Assembly (NCBI RefSeq): GCF_902833225.1
Contig: NZ_CADFEI010000005.1
Span: 62,001 to 126,000, forward strand
Reading direction: 5' to 3'
From: Burkholderia sp. BCC1644
GTDB lineage: Bacteria; Pseudomonadota; Gammaproteobacteria; Burkholderiales; Burkholderiaceae
DNA length: 64,000 nt
A model generated the notes under the pieces. The model ran no database searches and was not told where the DNA came from. It worked only from the letters and a program-made list of their open reading frames with translations. The stretch's first letter is position 1. Every line of letters starts with the position of its first letter. A program made the position numbers and the translations under genes. Shown here in pieces: positions 28,900 through 39,270 of this stretch.

Positions 28900-29352
28900 T
28901 TACGCGTGGTCGCCGATCACGTTGATCGTGACGTCGACGACGACGTCCGTGTGCAGCGCGACTTGCACGTTGTGCTCGCCGATCATCTTCAGCGGGCCTT
29001 CCGGCATGCGAACTTGCAGCTTCTCGACTTCGAAACCTGCCTTCTTCAGCAGTTCAGCGACGTCGCCGTTCGTGACCGAGCCGAACAGACGGCCGTCAAC
29101 GCCCGACTTCTGCGTGATTTCGAACGACTGGCCGTTCAGCTTCTCGCCGACTGCCTGCGATGCTGCCAGCTTTTCAGCGGCGATCTTTTCGAGTTCAGCG
29201 CGGCGCACTTCGAATTCAGCGATCGCTTCCTTCGTTGCACGGCGAGCCTTGCGGTTCGGGATCAGGAAGTTGCGAGCGTAACCGTCCTTGACCTTGACGA
29301 TGTCGCCGAGGTTGCCCAGATTGGCGACTTTTTCCAACAGAATGATTTGCAT
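28900..29352 (-). CDS. rplI: 50S ribosomal protein L9
   Basis: A 150-residue L9 with the typical N-terminal domain ([30 protein letters not shown], recognisable as the signature GYARNFLIP), connecting helix and C-terminal RNA-binding domain. It binds 23S rRNA near the L1 stalk and affects frame maintenance. It is last in rpsF-priB-rpsR-rplI and starts 27 bases after rpsR. Confidence 0.98.
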   Translation of the reverse strand: MQIILLEKVANLGNLGDIVKVKDGYARNFLIPNRKARRATKEAIAEFEVRRAELEKIAAEKLAASQAVGEKLNGQSFEITQKSGVDGRLFGSVTNGDVAELLKKAGFEVEKLQVRMPEGPLKMIGEHNVQVALHTDVVVDVTINVIGDHA

Positions 29353-29379
29353 TCGAATTCTCCTTATGGCGTCGCCGAG

Positions 29380-29655
29380 TTACGCCTTGTGCTGATCGGT
29401 GTACGGCAGCAGCGCGAGGAAACGCGCACGCTTGATTGCCGTGTCGAGCTGACGCTGATAGTGCGCCTTCGTACCCGTCAGACGCGCCGGCGTGATCTTG
29501 CCGTTTTCGCCGATGAAGTCCTTCAGCGTTTCCGTGTCCTTGTAGTCGATCTGATCGACACCTGCAGCCGTGAAACGGCAGAACTTCTTGCGCTTGAAGA
29601 GCGGGTTTTGTTGCTGACGACGCTTGTCGAATTTCTTACCAGTCGGGCGGGGCAT
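29380..29655 (-). CDS. rpsR: 30S ribosomal protein S18
   Basis: A 91-residue basic protein, [16 protein letters not shown] at the start and the S18 core [34 protein letters not shown]. It pairs with S6 on the 30S platform. The start at 29655 gives normal length and sits 4 bases after the priB stop. Confidence 0.97.
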   Translation of the reverse strand: MPRPTGKKFDKRRQQQNPLFKRKKFCRFTAAGVDQIDYKDTETLKDFIGENGKITPARLTGTKAHYQRQLDTAIKRARFLALLPYTDQHKA

Positions 29656-29659
29656 GATT

Positions 29660-29959
29660 TCAGTCCTTTCCAATGTCCTGCAATGCTGTGATGTGAAACA
29701 CCAAGGTTCTCGCGTTGCGGCTTTTCTTGGCCAGGAAGCCCGTGAACAGCGTTTCGACGCCCATTTCACGACTTTCCAGCCCGCCGCTCGCCTCACCGGC
29801 CGCCACCGCCTCGATCGTCATTTCGACCTGACGGCGAATGCCTGCTTCGACGACTTCCGTGCGGTGCTGCAATGTGGCGCTAGCGATCGGAACACCTGCC
29901 GGCGTATATCGCACCGGTGCGCGTTCGACGACGCTCGCCGTCAATTGCAACCTGTTCAC
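29660..29959 (-). CDS. priB: Primosomal replication protein PriB
   Basis: A 99-residue single OB-fold protein between rpsF and rpsR, the position typical of priB. Seen: [23 protein letters not shown] and [17 protein letters not shown]. It is a ssDNA-binding component of the PriA-dependent restart primosome. It was derived from ssb but lacks the SSB acidic tail. Confidence 0.95.
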   Translation of the reverse strand: MNRLQLTASVVERAPVRYTPAGVPIASATLQHRTEVVEAGIRRQVEMTIEAVAAGEASGGLESREMGVETLFTGFLAKKSRNARTLVFHITALQDIGKD

Positions 29960-29999
29960 GAGAGTGGCGCGCTCCTTGATGGCTTAATGAATGACGAAC

Positions 30000-30374
30000 T
30001 TAAGCCTGCGCTTCGGTCGGCTGAGCTGCAGCCGCCTTCTTGGCTTCTTCGCGCTGAACTTCCTTCATCATCGGCGACGGGCCGGTTTCGGCCTTCTTCA
30101 TCTTGACGATGAGGTGGCGCAGCACGGCGTCGTTGAACTTGAACGCGTGTTCGAGTTCGTCGAGCGTCGTCTGGTCGCACTCGATGTTCATGCAGACGTA
30201 GTGAGCCTTCGCGAGTTTCTCGATCATGTAGGCCAGTTGGCGACGGCCCCAGTCTTCGACGCGGTGGATCTGACCGCCGTGCGACGTGATCGTGGTCTTG
30301 TAACGCTCGATCATCGCGGGCACTTGCTCGCTCTGATCGGGGTGCACGATGAATACGATTTCGTAATGACGCAT
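30000..30374 (-). CDS. rpsF: 30S ribosomal protein S6
   Basis: A 124-residue S6 ([19 protein letters not shown]; ...[21 protein letters not shown]). The C-terminal Lys/Ala/Glu-rich tail is usual. The start at 30374 follows AAGGAGTGTGTA; a longer in-frame start lacks homology. First gene of rpsF-priB-rpsR-rplI, with a candidate regulatory hairpin in the leader. Confidence 0.97.
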   Translation of the reverse strand: MRHYEIVFIVHPDQSEQVPAMIERYKTTITSHGGQIHRVEDWGRRQLAYMIEKLAKAHYVCMNIECDQTTLDELEHAFKFNDAVLRHLIVKMKKAETGPSPMMKEVQREEAKKAAAAQPTEAQA

Positions 30375-30396
30375 TACACACTCCTTGTGGATTAAA

Positions 30397-30424
30397 GCCA
30401 CCCGGGCGTCTGAACCGGTGTGGC
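30397..30424 (-). promoter_or_regulatory. Candidate S6:S18-binding leader hairpin upstream of rpsF
   Basis: In the minus-strand rpsF leader, GCCAC (30424-30420) pairs with GTGGC (30401-30397), enclosing ACCGG/CCGG elements. S6:S18 complexes autoregulate rpsF operons by binding a leader hairpin with a conserved CCG-containing bulge. Position and sequence fit that description, but I only compared by eye. Confidence 0.45.
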
Positions 30425-30616
30425 AAGTGAGAAGCCGAAGATTTTAACCCGATTACGGGGCACGTGCAAGGCCAATCAACGACTGGCGTGCGGATTCGGC
30501 CATGTTTTCAAAGACTTGAACGGGCGAGCCGGTGTGCACGGCCGCCCTGCGGTTCTTTTTTATCGGGGTCTGAACTCAAGCCGCGCGCACACCGGCGCGC
30601 AACAGGCGTCGCGGCG

Positions 30617-31513
30617 TCACTCGCTGCGCGTGCCGGAAAGCCGCGCGTCGAGCGCCGTGCGGAACGCCGCGAGCGCCGACGGCTCGGCGTCGGTCACGGC
30701 CCACCACGTCATCCCGGCCGCGTCCCAGCGGTCGAGCGCATAGCCCTGCGACACGGTCGTGTACGGTGCCGCGGGCCCTTCCCCGGCGGGCCGCACGTAG
30801 ACGTCGATCACGTGCTGCCGGTAGCGGTAGACGAGCACCGCGACGCGACGCCGCCCGACGTAGTCGAGCCGGCCGCCGACCAGTGCGAAGCCGTTCGCCG
30901 CGAGATCCTCGACCGGCGGCGCATAGTCGAGCCGGCCGTTGAACCACGGCTTGACCGTATGCCGGTCGGTCGAGATCACGTCGATGTCGCGCGCCGACAG
31001 GTCGGCCCGCACGTGGCTCGAGACGAGTTCGTCGACCGTACGGTCGGTGTCGGCGTGGCGCGCGGACAGCGCCATCCCGCCCGCCGCCGCGAGCGCCACC
31101 AGCAGCGCGACGCCCCAGCCGAGCCCGGGCAATGCCGCAACGCGCGGCCCGGTGCCGGCCGTGGCCGGGCGTGCCGACCCGTCATTCCCCGGCAGCCAGG
31201 ACCACCAGCTGCGCTCGCGCGGCCGCCGCTGCGGCTGCGATCGGGATTCGAACCGCGGCTCCGCCCGCGACGGCTCGCGAGCAGGCGCGTCGGCCGCGGC
31301 AGGCAGGCTCGCAAGAATGCTCGCCCGCAACGCATCCGGCGCACGGTGATAATCGGCCTGCCGCACGGCCTGCACCAGCGTGACGATACGCGCGCGTTCA
31401 CGACGGCACGCATCGCACCCTTCGACATGCTGCTGGACCCGCAACGCATCGGGCGCCGACAGCTCGCGGTCGACGTCCGCGTCCAGCAACGCTCGCGCTT
31501 CGTTACAGTCCAT
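30617..31513 (-). CDS. Anti-sigma factor with zinc-finger domain (ZAS) and one membrane helix
   Basis: A 298-residue protein. The N-terminal ZAS motif (HVEGCDACRRE, about residues 29-39, following MDCNEARALLDADVDREL) binds ECF sigma factors. A Pro/Arg-rich linker is followed by one transmembrane helix (about 137-156) and an approximately 140-residue periplasmic domain (TVKPWFNGRLDYAPPVEDL) like that of the RseA/RskA-type anti-sigma sensors. The start at 31513 overlaps the sigma gene by 11 bases, so the pair is translationally coupled. It probably sequesters the sigma until an envelope signal. Confidence 0.9.
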   Translation of the reverse strand: MDCNEARALLDADVDRELSAPDALRVQQHVEGCDACRRERARIVTLVQAVRQADYHRAPDALRASILASLPAAADAPAREPSRAEPRFESRSQPQRRPRERSWWSWLPGNDGSARPATAGTGPRVAALPGLGWGVALLVALAAAGGMALSARHADTDRTVDELVSSHVRADLSARDIDVISTDRHTVKPWFNGRLDYAPPVEDLAANGFALVGGRLDYVGRRRVAVLVYRYRQHVIDVYVRPAGEGPAAPYTTVSQGYALDRWDAAGMTWWAVTDAEPSALAAFRTALDARLSGTRSE

Positions 31514-32144
31514 CGATAGCCTCCGATGCGGTTCCGCCGGCCGACGCACGGCCCGGCCTGCCTTCGGGCGCCGGTGCCGGCGCGCCGCCCAGCAGCGCGG
31601 CGAGCTTGCGCCGGCCGCGCGCGAGCCGCGACATCACCGTGCCGACCGGCACGTCCGCGATCGCCGCGATCTCGCGGTAACTCAAGTCCTCCATCTCGCG
31701 CAGCACGAGCACCTCGCGGTATTCGGGCGGCAGCTTCGCGAGCGCCGCATTCACGAGCCGCACGTTCTCGCCGCGCAGCAAGTGCGCCAGCGGATCCTCC
31801 GTCGCCGGCTGCCAGTCGTCGGGCACGTCGGCGTCGTCGAGCGTGTCGGGCAGCGCGACCTCGTGCGCATGCGTGCGGCGCCGCCACTCCGTGTACCAGG
31901 TGTGGCGCACGATCGTCAGCAGCCACGGCCGCGCGTTGTCGCCGCGACACGAATCGACGAAGCGCAGCGCGCGCATGCACGCGTCCTGGACGACGTCGTC
32001 CGCGTCGCCGGCGTTACCGCTCAGCCAGCGTGCGAGGTTGTACGCGGCGTCGAGATGCGGCAGCACGAGCACGCGAAACCGCTCGCCGCGCGCGACCGCG
32101 TCGTCTGCCACCCGTTCATCGACCGCCTGTCCGGCTTGCGCCAC
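31503..32144 (-). CDS. ECF-type RNA polymerase sigma factor
   Basis: A 213-residue sigma-70 family member. Region 2 has DADDVVQDACMRALRF and RPWLLTIVRHTWYTEWRRR; region 4 has LPPEYREVLVLREMEDLSYREIAAIADVPVGTVMSRLARGR (quoted as separate phrases: LPPEYREVLVLREMEDLSY and VGTVMSRLARG). No region 3. The C-terminal 35 residues are Pro/Ala/Gly-rich. It overlaps its anti-sigma gene. The target regulon cannot be read from the window. Confidence 0.94.
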   Translation of the reverse strand: MAQAGQAVDERVADDAVARGERFRVLVLPHLDAAYNLARWLSGNAGDADDVVQDACMRALRFVDSCRGDNARPWLLTIVRHTWYTEWRRRTHAHEVALPDTLDDADVPDDWQPATEDPLAHLLRGENVRLVNAALAKLPPEYREVLVLREMEDLSYREIAAIADVPVGTVMSRLARGRRKLAALLGGAPAPAPEGRPGRASAGGTASEAIDGL

Positions 32145-32306
32145 ATGACCTCCCTGGTCCCGGCGGCCGATGCCGCGCCCGTTCCGCGCACGGCGCCCGG
32201 ACAGACCGGCAACGTGCGCGCTCGATGACCATACCGTTGTTGCGTCGAGTTTATTCCCGCGCCGGGCACATGAAGCGTAAAAAATCGCCGGGCCGCCCGC
32301 GTCCCG

Positions 32307-33218
32307 TTACGGCGTGGTGCTCCAGTAACCGGGGCGCGCATACGCGTCGCGCAGGTAGTCGATGAAATAGCGTACGCGCGCCGGCACGTAGCGCTGCTGC
32401 GGGTAGACCGCGAGGATGTCGTAGTCGGGCAGCGCGTACTCGTCGAGCACCGTCTCCAGCGCGCCCGTCTCGAGCTGCGCGGCGATCTCCCACGTCGAGC
32501 GCCAGCCGAGCCCGAGCCCCTCGGCCACCCAGCGGTGCAGCAGCTCGCCGTCGTTGCAGTCGAGGTTGCCGGCCACGCGCATCGTCGCGATCTTGCCGTG
32601 ACGCTGGAAATACCAGCCTCGGTTCTGCCCGCCCTGCAGGTTGAACGCGAGGCAGTTGTGCTTCAGCAGGTCGTCGAGCGACTTCGGCCGGCCGTGCCGG
32701 CGGAAATACTCGGGCGTGCCGCACACGACGCGCCGGTTCGACGCGAGCTTCACCGCGACGAAGTTCGGATCGACCGCGCCGCCGATCCGGATCGACAGGT
32801 CGTAGCCTTCGCGCACGAGATCGACGACGCGGTCGGTCAGGTTGAACGACAGTTGCATCTCGGGCTTGTCGACCAGAAAACCGGGTGCGTGCGGCGCGAC
32901 GTGCTTGCGCCCGAACGCGGCGGGCGCCGATACGATCAGGTGGCCGCTGACCGCGCGCCGCCCGGCGGCCAGCTCGTTCTCGGCCTGGTCCCATTCGGAC
33001 AGCAGCCCGCGGCAGCGCTCGAGGAAGGCGGCACCCTCCTCGCTGACCACCAGCCGCCGCGTCGAACGGTACATCAGCTTCACGCCGAGGCGCTTCTCCA
33101 GCGCGTCGATGCGCCGCCCGAGCACCACCGGCGACACGCCCTCCTCGAGCGCCGCCGCCGCGAGGCTGCCGGCATCGGCCACCCGCACGAACGTCTCGAT
33201 CTGCTTGAAGCGATCCAT
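32307..33218 (-). CDS. LysR-type transcriptional regulator, divergent from the gcl operon
   Basis: A 303-residue LTTR. The N-terminal HTH (MDRFKQIETFVRVADAGSLAAAALEEGVSPVVLGRRIDALEKRLG, of which the start and RRIDALEKRLG are typical) precedes a periplasmic-binding-like effector domain. It lies 174 bases from and divergent to gcl-hyi-glxR, so it is the likely regulator of glyoxylate metabolism, but no direct evidence of effector exists. Confidence 0.9.
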   Translation of the reverse strand: MDRFKQIETFVRVADAGSLAAAALEEGVSPVVLGRRIDALEKRLGVKLMYRSTRRLVVSEEGAAFLERCRGLLSEWDQAENELAAGRRAVSGHLIVSAPAAFGRKHVAPHAPGFLVDKPEMQLSFNLTDRVVDLVREGYDLSIRIGGAVDPNFVAVKLASNRRVVCGTPEYFRRHGRPKSLDDLLKHNCLAFNLQGGQNRGWYFQRHGKIATMRVAGNLDCNDGELLHRWVAEGLGLGWRSTWEIAAQLETGALETVLDEYALPDYDILAVYPQQRYVPARVRYFIDYLRDAYARPGYWSTTP

Positions 33219-33283
33219 CTCCTGTCTCCGTCTCCGTTCCGGCCCCGGGCGGGAAGCCCCGTCCGGCCGTCATTCCATACTTT

Positions 33284-33296
33284 TAGTTTCGAAATA
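33284..33296. promoter_or_regulatory. Candidate LysR-type box (T-N11-A) in the LysR-gcl divergent region
   Basis: TAGTTTCGAAATA is a T-N11-A palindrome centred on TTTCGAAA, about midway between the two divergent starts. The LTTR consensus predicts such a site; this is pattern evidence only. Confidence 0.4.
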
Positions 33297-33391
33297 AGCG
33301 ACTCGGGCTGATCTTATCAAACCTTTCATGCATCCCTAAAGTGTTCCCAACAGACCCATTCGCAAGATCCGCCACATTCAAGGAGACATTC

Positions 33392-35167
<1,776 letters not shown>

Positions 35168-35210
35168 ACCGCACGACATTTTTGACTGACCGACCGAAGA
35201 GGCTTAGCTC

Positions 35211-36020
35211 ATGCCGAAGTTTGCTGCAAACCTGACCATGCTGTTCAACGAAGTGCCGTTCCTCGACCGCTTCAAGGCGGCCGCGGACGCGGGCTTCGAC
35301 GCCGTCGAGTTCCTGTTCCCGTACCCGTACGCGAAAGAGGAACTCGCGGAGCGGCTCGAGACGCACCGCCTGCGCCTCGTGCTGCACAACCTGCCCGCCG
35401 GCAACTGGGATCAGGGCGAGCGCGGCATCGCGTGCCTGCCCGATCGCGTCGGCGAATTCCAGGAAGGTGTCGGCCGTGCGATCGAGTACGCGAAGGCGCT
35501 GAAGGTGCCGCAGCTGAACTGCCTCGTCGGCATCCCGTCGGCCAGCACGGCGCGCGACAAGACGTTCGTCACGATCGTCGACAACCTGCGCTTTGCGGCC
35601 GACGCGCTGAAGCGCGAAGGCATCCGCCTGCTCGTCGAGCCGTGCAACAGCTTCGACATCCCGGGCTTCGCGCTGAACCGCTCGTCGGAAGGGCTCGACG
35701 TGATCCGCGCGGTCGGCTCGGACAACCTGTTCCTGCAGTACGACATCTATCACATGCAGCGCATGGAAGGCGAACTGGCCGCGACGATCGAACGCAACCT
35801 CGCATCGATCGGCCACGTCCAGCTCGCGGACAACCCGGGCCGCAACGAACCGGGCACGGGCGAGATCAACTACGCGTTCCTGTTCGCGCTGCTCGACCGG
35901 CTGGGCTATGCCGGCTACGTCGGCTGCGAATACAAGCCCCGTACCACCACGACGGAAGGCCTCGGCTGGCTGCAAAGCGTTGCCGGCTGCGCACCGGGCT
36001 CGGCGCGTCGCGCCGCCTGA
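35211..36020 (+). CDS. hyi: Hydroxypyruvate isomerase
   Basis: A 269-residue TIM-barrel enzyme of the xylose-isomerase-like fold (MPKFAANLTMLFNEVPFLDRF; metal-binding FLVEPCNSF-type segment here LLVEPCNSFDIPGF; GCEYKPRTTT near the C-terminus). It interconverts hydroxypyruvate and tartronate semialdehyde. It lies 43 bases after gcl and 41 before glxR. Confidence 0.94.
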   Translation: MPKFAANLTMLFNEVPFLDRFKAAADAGFDAVEFLFPYPYAKEELAERLETHRLRLVLHNLPAGNWDQGERGIACLPDRVGEFQEGVGRAIEYAKALKVPQLNCLVGIPSASTARDKTFVTIVDNLRFAADALKREGIRLLVEPCNSFDIPGFALNRSSEGLDVIRAVGSDNLFLQYDIYHMQRMEGELAATIERNLASIGHVQLADNPGRNEPGTGEINYAFLFALLDRLGYAGYVGCEYKPRTTTTEGLGWLQSVAGCAPGSARRAA

Positions 36021-36061
36021 GAAGCGCCCTTCCCGTTTTCAGCCCTATAGGAGACTTTCAC

Positions 36062-36955
36062 ATGGCAACCATCGGTTTCATCGGCCTCGGCATCATGGGC
36101 GCGCACATGGCGCGCAACCTGCTCAAGGGCGACCACCAGCTCGTCGTGAACGGCGCGTTCCCGATCCCGGACGACCTGCGCGCGAGCGCCAAGGTCGTCG
36201 CGAACTCGACCGAAGTCGCGCAGAACGCGGACGTCATCGTCGTGATGGTGCCGGACACGCCCGACGTGCGTAACGTGCTGTTCGCCGACGACGGCGTCGC
36301 GAAGGGCCTGACGGCCGGCAAGCTCGTGATCGACATGAGCTCGATCTCGCCGCTCGACACGCAGGAGTTCGCGAAGCAGATCAACGCACTCGGCTGCGAC
36401 TACCTCGACGCACCGGTGTCCGGTGGCGAAGTCGGCGCACGCGAAGCGTCGCTGACGATCATGGTCGGTGGCCCGGAAGCGGCCTTCGAGCGCGCAAAGC
36501 CGCTGTTCGAGAAGATGGGCAAGAACATCACGCTCGTCGGCGACAACGGCGCGGGCCAGACCTGCAAGGTCGCGAACCAGATCATCGTGGCGCTGAACAT
36601 CGAAGCCGTCGGCGAAGCGCTGCTGTTCGCCGCACGCTCGGGCGCCGATCCGGAACGCGTTCGCCAGGCGCTGATGGGCGGCTTCGCCGCGTCGCGCATC
36701 CTCGAAGTGCACGGCGCGCGGATGACGAAGCGCACGTTCGATCCGGGCTTCCGCATCGAGCTGCACCAGAAGGACCTGAACCTCGCGCTCGACGGCGCAC
36801 GCAAGCTCGGCCTCGCCCTGCCGCATACGGCAAGCGCGCAGCAGCTGTTCAGCGTGTGCGCATCGCACGGCGGCAAGGCATGGGATCACTCGGCACTCGT
36901 GCGCGCGCTCGAGATCATGTCGAACTTCGAGATCGGCCAGACGCCGGCCGCGTAA
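36062..36955 (+). CDS. glxR: 2-hydroxy-3-oxopropionate (tartronate semialdehyde) reductase
   Basis: A 297-residue beta-hydroxyacid dehydrogenase. NAD(P) motif GFIGLGIMGAHMARNLL; substrate motif DAPVSGGEVGAREASL; catalytic Lys in GAGQTCKVANQIIVALN. It reduces tartronate semialdehyde to glycerate. The start at 36062 follows a TATAGGAGACTTTCAC ribosome site. Last gene of the operon; a 459-base gap follows. Confidence 0.96.
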   Translation: MATIGFIGLGIMGAHMARNLLKGDHQLVVNGAFPIPDDLRASAKVVANSTEVAQNADVIVVMVPDTPDVRNVLFADDGVAKGLTAGKLVIDMSSISPLDTQEFAKQINALGCDYLDAPVSGGEVGAREASLTIMVGGPEAAFERAKPLFEKMGKNITLVGDNGAGQTCKVANQIIVALNIEAVGEALLFAARSGADPERVRQALMGGFAASRILEVHGARMTKRTFDPGFRIELHQKDLNLALDGARKLGLALPHTASAQQLFSVCASHGGKAWDHSALVRALEIMSNFEIGQTPAA

Positions 36956-37109
36956 CGCGACTGCCGCAACGCGCGTTTCCGCTGCAATGGCGGAGGCGCG
37001 CGACAGATTTGTGCGATCCGGCCACGGCCGGTCGCATCGATGCGCGGACACGCGCGCATCACGGTGGGGCGCCCCGCCCTGCATCGCCAACGGCGTGCGG
37101 GACGGGGCG

Positions 37110-37250
37110 AAAAACGCCGCTCTGGGCTGAGAGCGGCGTGGTGGGGTCCGCAGCGGCACCCGGCGGCGCCGGGGAAGCCTTGGTCGGTCAGACGTCGTCG
37201 TCGGGTGTCCGCCTGTCGGATTTTGCGTATTACATTTCTTTACGTTCAAG
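37110..37250 (-). ncRNA. Candidate minus-strand small RNA ending in an orphan terminator
   Basis: A strong minus-strand intrinsic terminator (arms 37139-37130 and 37123-37114, followed by TTTTT) has no minus-strand gene upstream of it. The approximately 100-140 bases before it, AT-rich at 37210-37250 (TTACG, TAATAC-like), lie between the convergent-looking signals of glxR and kbp. A transcript of about 100-140 nt would fit, but the promoter is not convincing. Confidence 0.3.
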
Positions 37251-37328
37251 CGTGCGATTTTTCATGCAATCGTCGCGCTGAACGCCTACACTTTCGCCAC
37301 GCCTTTCGAGAAAACCGCCGCGCTTGCG

Positions 37329-37366
37329 TTCACCTTCGGTGACCGCGCCCAGCGCGGTGTTTTTTT
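37329..37366 (+). promoter_or_regulatory. Hairpin plus intrinsic terminator upstream of kbp (attenuator or sRNA 3' end)
   Basis: A TCACC-TTC-GGTGA hairpin (37329-37341) is directly followed by a terminator hairpin ACCGCG/CGCGGT (37342-37347 and 37353-37358) and seven T residues (37360-37366). It lies 49 bases before the kbp ATG. Either it attenuates kbp transcription, or it ends a short plus-strand RNA starting near a TACACT box at 37287-37292. The remainder of the 459-base gap from glxR shows only the minus-strand terminator described above. Confidence 0.55.
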
Positions 37367-37414
37367 CGCCACTTCACGGCGCGTTTTCTTTTCAACCACC
37401 TAGGGAGTGCAGCG

Positions 37415-37885
37415 ATGGGTCTTCTTTCGTTTATCAAAGAGGCGGGTGAAAAACTGCTGGGTCATGCCGACGCGCAAGCGGCGGAAGATCCGAATGCCGC
37501 GAACCAGACTGCGGCCGATGCGATCAAGAATTACATCAGCACGCAAGGTCTCGACACGTCGAACCTGACTGTCGTGTTCGACGGCGCATCGCGCACCGTC
37601 ACGCTGTCGGGCAGCGTCGCCGATCTCGACACGAAGGCGAAGGTCAAGGTCGCGGCCGGCAACGTGCAGGGCGTCGCGGGCGTCAACGACGACGATCTGC
37701 AGCCGGACGATCCGGAAGTGCAGTACCACGACGTGAAGCCGGGCGACACGCTGTCGGCGATCGCCAAGGAAGTGTATGGCGACGCGAACAAGTACCCGGC
37801 GATCTTCGAGGCGAACAAGCCGATGCTGTCGAGCCCGGACCGGATCTACCCGGGCCAGAAGCTCGTGATTCCGCCGCAGTCCTGA
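37415..37885 (+). CDS. kbp: Kbp/YgaU-like BON-LysM potassium-binding protein
   Basis: A 156-residue protein without signal peptide: an N-terminal BON domain (about 20-90, TVVFDGASRTVTLSGSVADLD) and a C-terminal LysM domain (about 102-152, HDVKPGDTLSAIAKEVYG ... IYPGQKLVIPP). E. coli Kbp (YgaU) with this architecture binds K+ in the cytoplasm. The function here is inferred by homology. Preceded by AGGGAGTGCAGCG and a structured leader. Confidence 0.9.
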   Translation: MGLLSFIKEAGEKLLGHADAQAAEDPNAANQTAADAIKNYISTQGLDTSNLTVVFDGASRTVTLSGSVADLDTKAKVKVAAGNVQGVAGVNDDDLQPDDPEVQYHDVKPGDTLSAIAKEVYGDANKYPAIFEANKPMLSSPDRIYPGQKLVIPPQS

Positions 37886-37906
37886 GCATTTCTGCCGGAC
37901 TGACGC

Positions 37907-37939
37907 AAAAAAGGCAGGCCGTATGGCCTGCCTTTTTTT
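37907..37939. terminator. Bidirectional intrinsic terminator between kbp and ansA
   Basis: A perfect 14-bp stem (37907-37920 and 37925-37938, loop GTAT) flanked by A and T runs on both sides, so it can end both the kbp and the convergent asparaginase transcripts. Confidence 0.93.
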
Positions 37940-37976
37940 CATGGGCGACTCGCGCCGCCCGATCGGTGCGTATCGG

Positions 37977-38999
37977 CTACAGCGTATCGAACGCGCGTTG
38001 CAGCGCGTCGCGATCGTGAATGCCGTTCGCGAGCGCGAGCATCAGCAGCACGCGCGCCTTGAACGGGTTCAGCGAACCCGCGCTGACGAAACCGAGCGCA
38101 TCGTCGTTCGCGGCGCCGTTGCGCATCACATGCCCCGACCCGACGCGCGACGCGCGGACCACTGCCACGCCCGCCTTCACCGCATCGGCAAGTGCCGCCT
38201 GCAGCGTCGCGTGGATCGACCCGTTACCGGTGCCCGCGACGACGAGACCGCGCACGCCGGCAGCCACCAGCGCATCGACGGCCGTGCGCGTCACACCCGC
38301 ATAGCTCGTGACGACTTCGACGGGCGGCCAGGTCGCGGCGATCGCCAGCTGCGTGTCGCGCGAACGCGTGACACGGCGCGCGAATTCGACACGGCCGTCC
38401 TGCACCCAGCCGAGTGCGCCGAGCTCCGGCGACTGGAAGGCATCGACTGCATAGGTGCTCGTCTTCACGACGTCGCGCGCGCCGTGGATCCGGTTGTTGA
38501 ACACGACCAGCACGCCCTGCCCGCATGCGGCCGGATGGCCGGCCACCGTCACCGCGTTCAGCAGGTTCAGCGGGCCGTCGGACGACAGTGCGGTCGCCGG
38601 CCGCATCGCGGCCGTCAGCACGACCGGCTTGTCGCCTTTCACGACCAGATGCAGCGCGTACGCGGTTTCCTCGAGCGTGTCGGTGCCGTGCGTGATCACG
38701 ATGCCGTCGACCGCCGGATCGGCCATCAACGCGTCGATCCGCGCGGCAAGCGTGTTCCACAGCGGCAGCGCGAGATCCTTGCTGTCGATGCTGGCGATCT
38801 GTTCGGCGTCGATGCGCGCGACCGACGCGAGCGCCGGCACCGCGTCGACCAGGAAATTGACGCCGAGCGCGCCGGCCTGGTAGCCGGCCGTGCTGGCCGC
38901 GTCGGGGGCGGCGCCGGCGATCGTGCCGCCAGTAGCGAGCACGGCGATGCGCGGCAGCGCCGCCGCGGACGAAGGAGATGCGGATTTCGGTGTATTCAT
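37977..38999 (-). CDS. L-asparaginase
   Basis: A 340-residue asparaginase. Catalytic threonine motifs: IAVLATGGTIAGAA and ITHGTDTLEETAYAL. No signal peptide is evident (begins MNTPKSASPSSAAALPR), so cytoplasmic location is likely, though type II-like sequence features are present. It hydrolyses asparagine to aspartate and ammonia. Single gene, convergent with kbp. Confidence 0.93.
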   Translation of the reverse strand: MNTPKSASPSSAAALPRIAVLATGGTIAGAAPDAASTAGYQAGALGVNFLVDAVPALASVARIDAEQIASIDSKDLALPLWNTLAARIDALMADPAVDGIVITHGTDTLEETAYALHLVVKGDKPVVLTAAMRPATALSSDGPLNLLNAVTVAGHPAACGQGVLVVFNNRIHGARDVVKTSTYAVDAFQSPELGALGWVQDGRVEFARRVTRSRDTQLAIAATWPPVEVVTSYAGVTRTAVDALVAAGVRGLVVAGTGNGSIHATLQAALADAVKAGVAVVRASRVGSGHVMRNGAANDDALGFVSAGSLNPFKARVLLMLALANGIHDRDALQRAFDTL

Positions 39000-39149
39000 G
39001 GCCGCGATTGTAATGGCTCGCGGCCGGGATCCGGCACGTTCCGGCGCAGCGGCCGAAGCCGGTGGCCGCGCGTCATGGTTTGTCCCGATCGCCCGGCCGC
39101 ACGCGCCGTCAACGGCCGTGGCGTCCGCAACGTTATAGGAAGTGCCGTT

Positions 39150-39178
39150 TTGGTGTTTTCACATTGATTTGCCATAAT
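39150..39178 (+). promoter_or_regulatory. Sigma-70 promoter upstream of the PsiF repeat gene
   Basis: TTGGTG (39150-39155), 17-base spacer, CATAAT (39173-39178). It is located about 90 bases before the ATG at 39271. No obvious PhoB box was seen. Confidence 0.55.
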
Positions 39179-39270
39179 CGGAGCGCACGGTGCGATGCGG
39201 CCCTATCCGCAACGCCGCGTGCATCGTGACGGCGTCGATAACACGCAATTCACCCCATGGGAGTGTCGAA

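Noticed and set aside
26532-28925. 797-codon plus-strand frame across the PhoU-like and dnaB genes
   Set aside because: Shadow spanning two unrelated minus-strand genes; no homology.
36956-37106. Terminator directly after glxR
   Set aside because: No stable hairpin followed by a T run on the plus strand was visible here.
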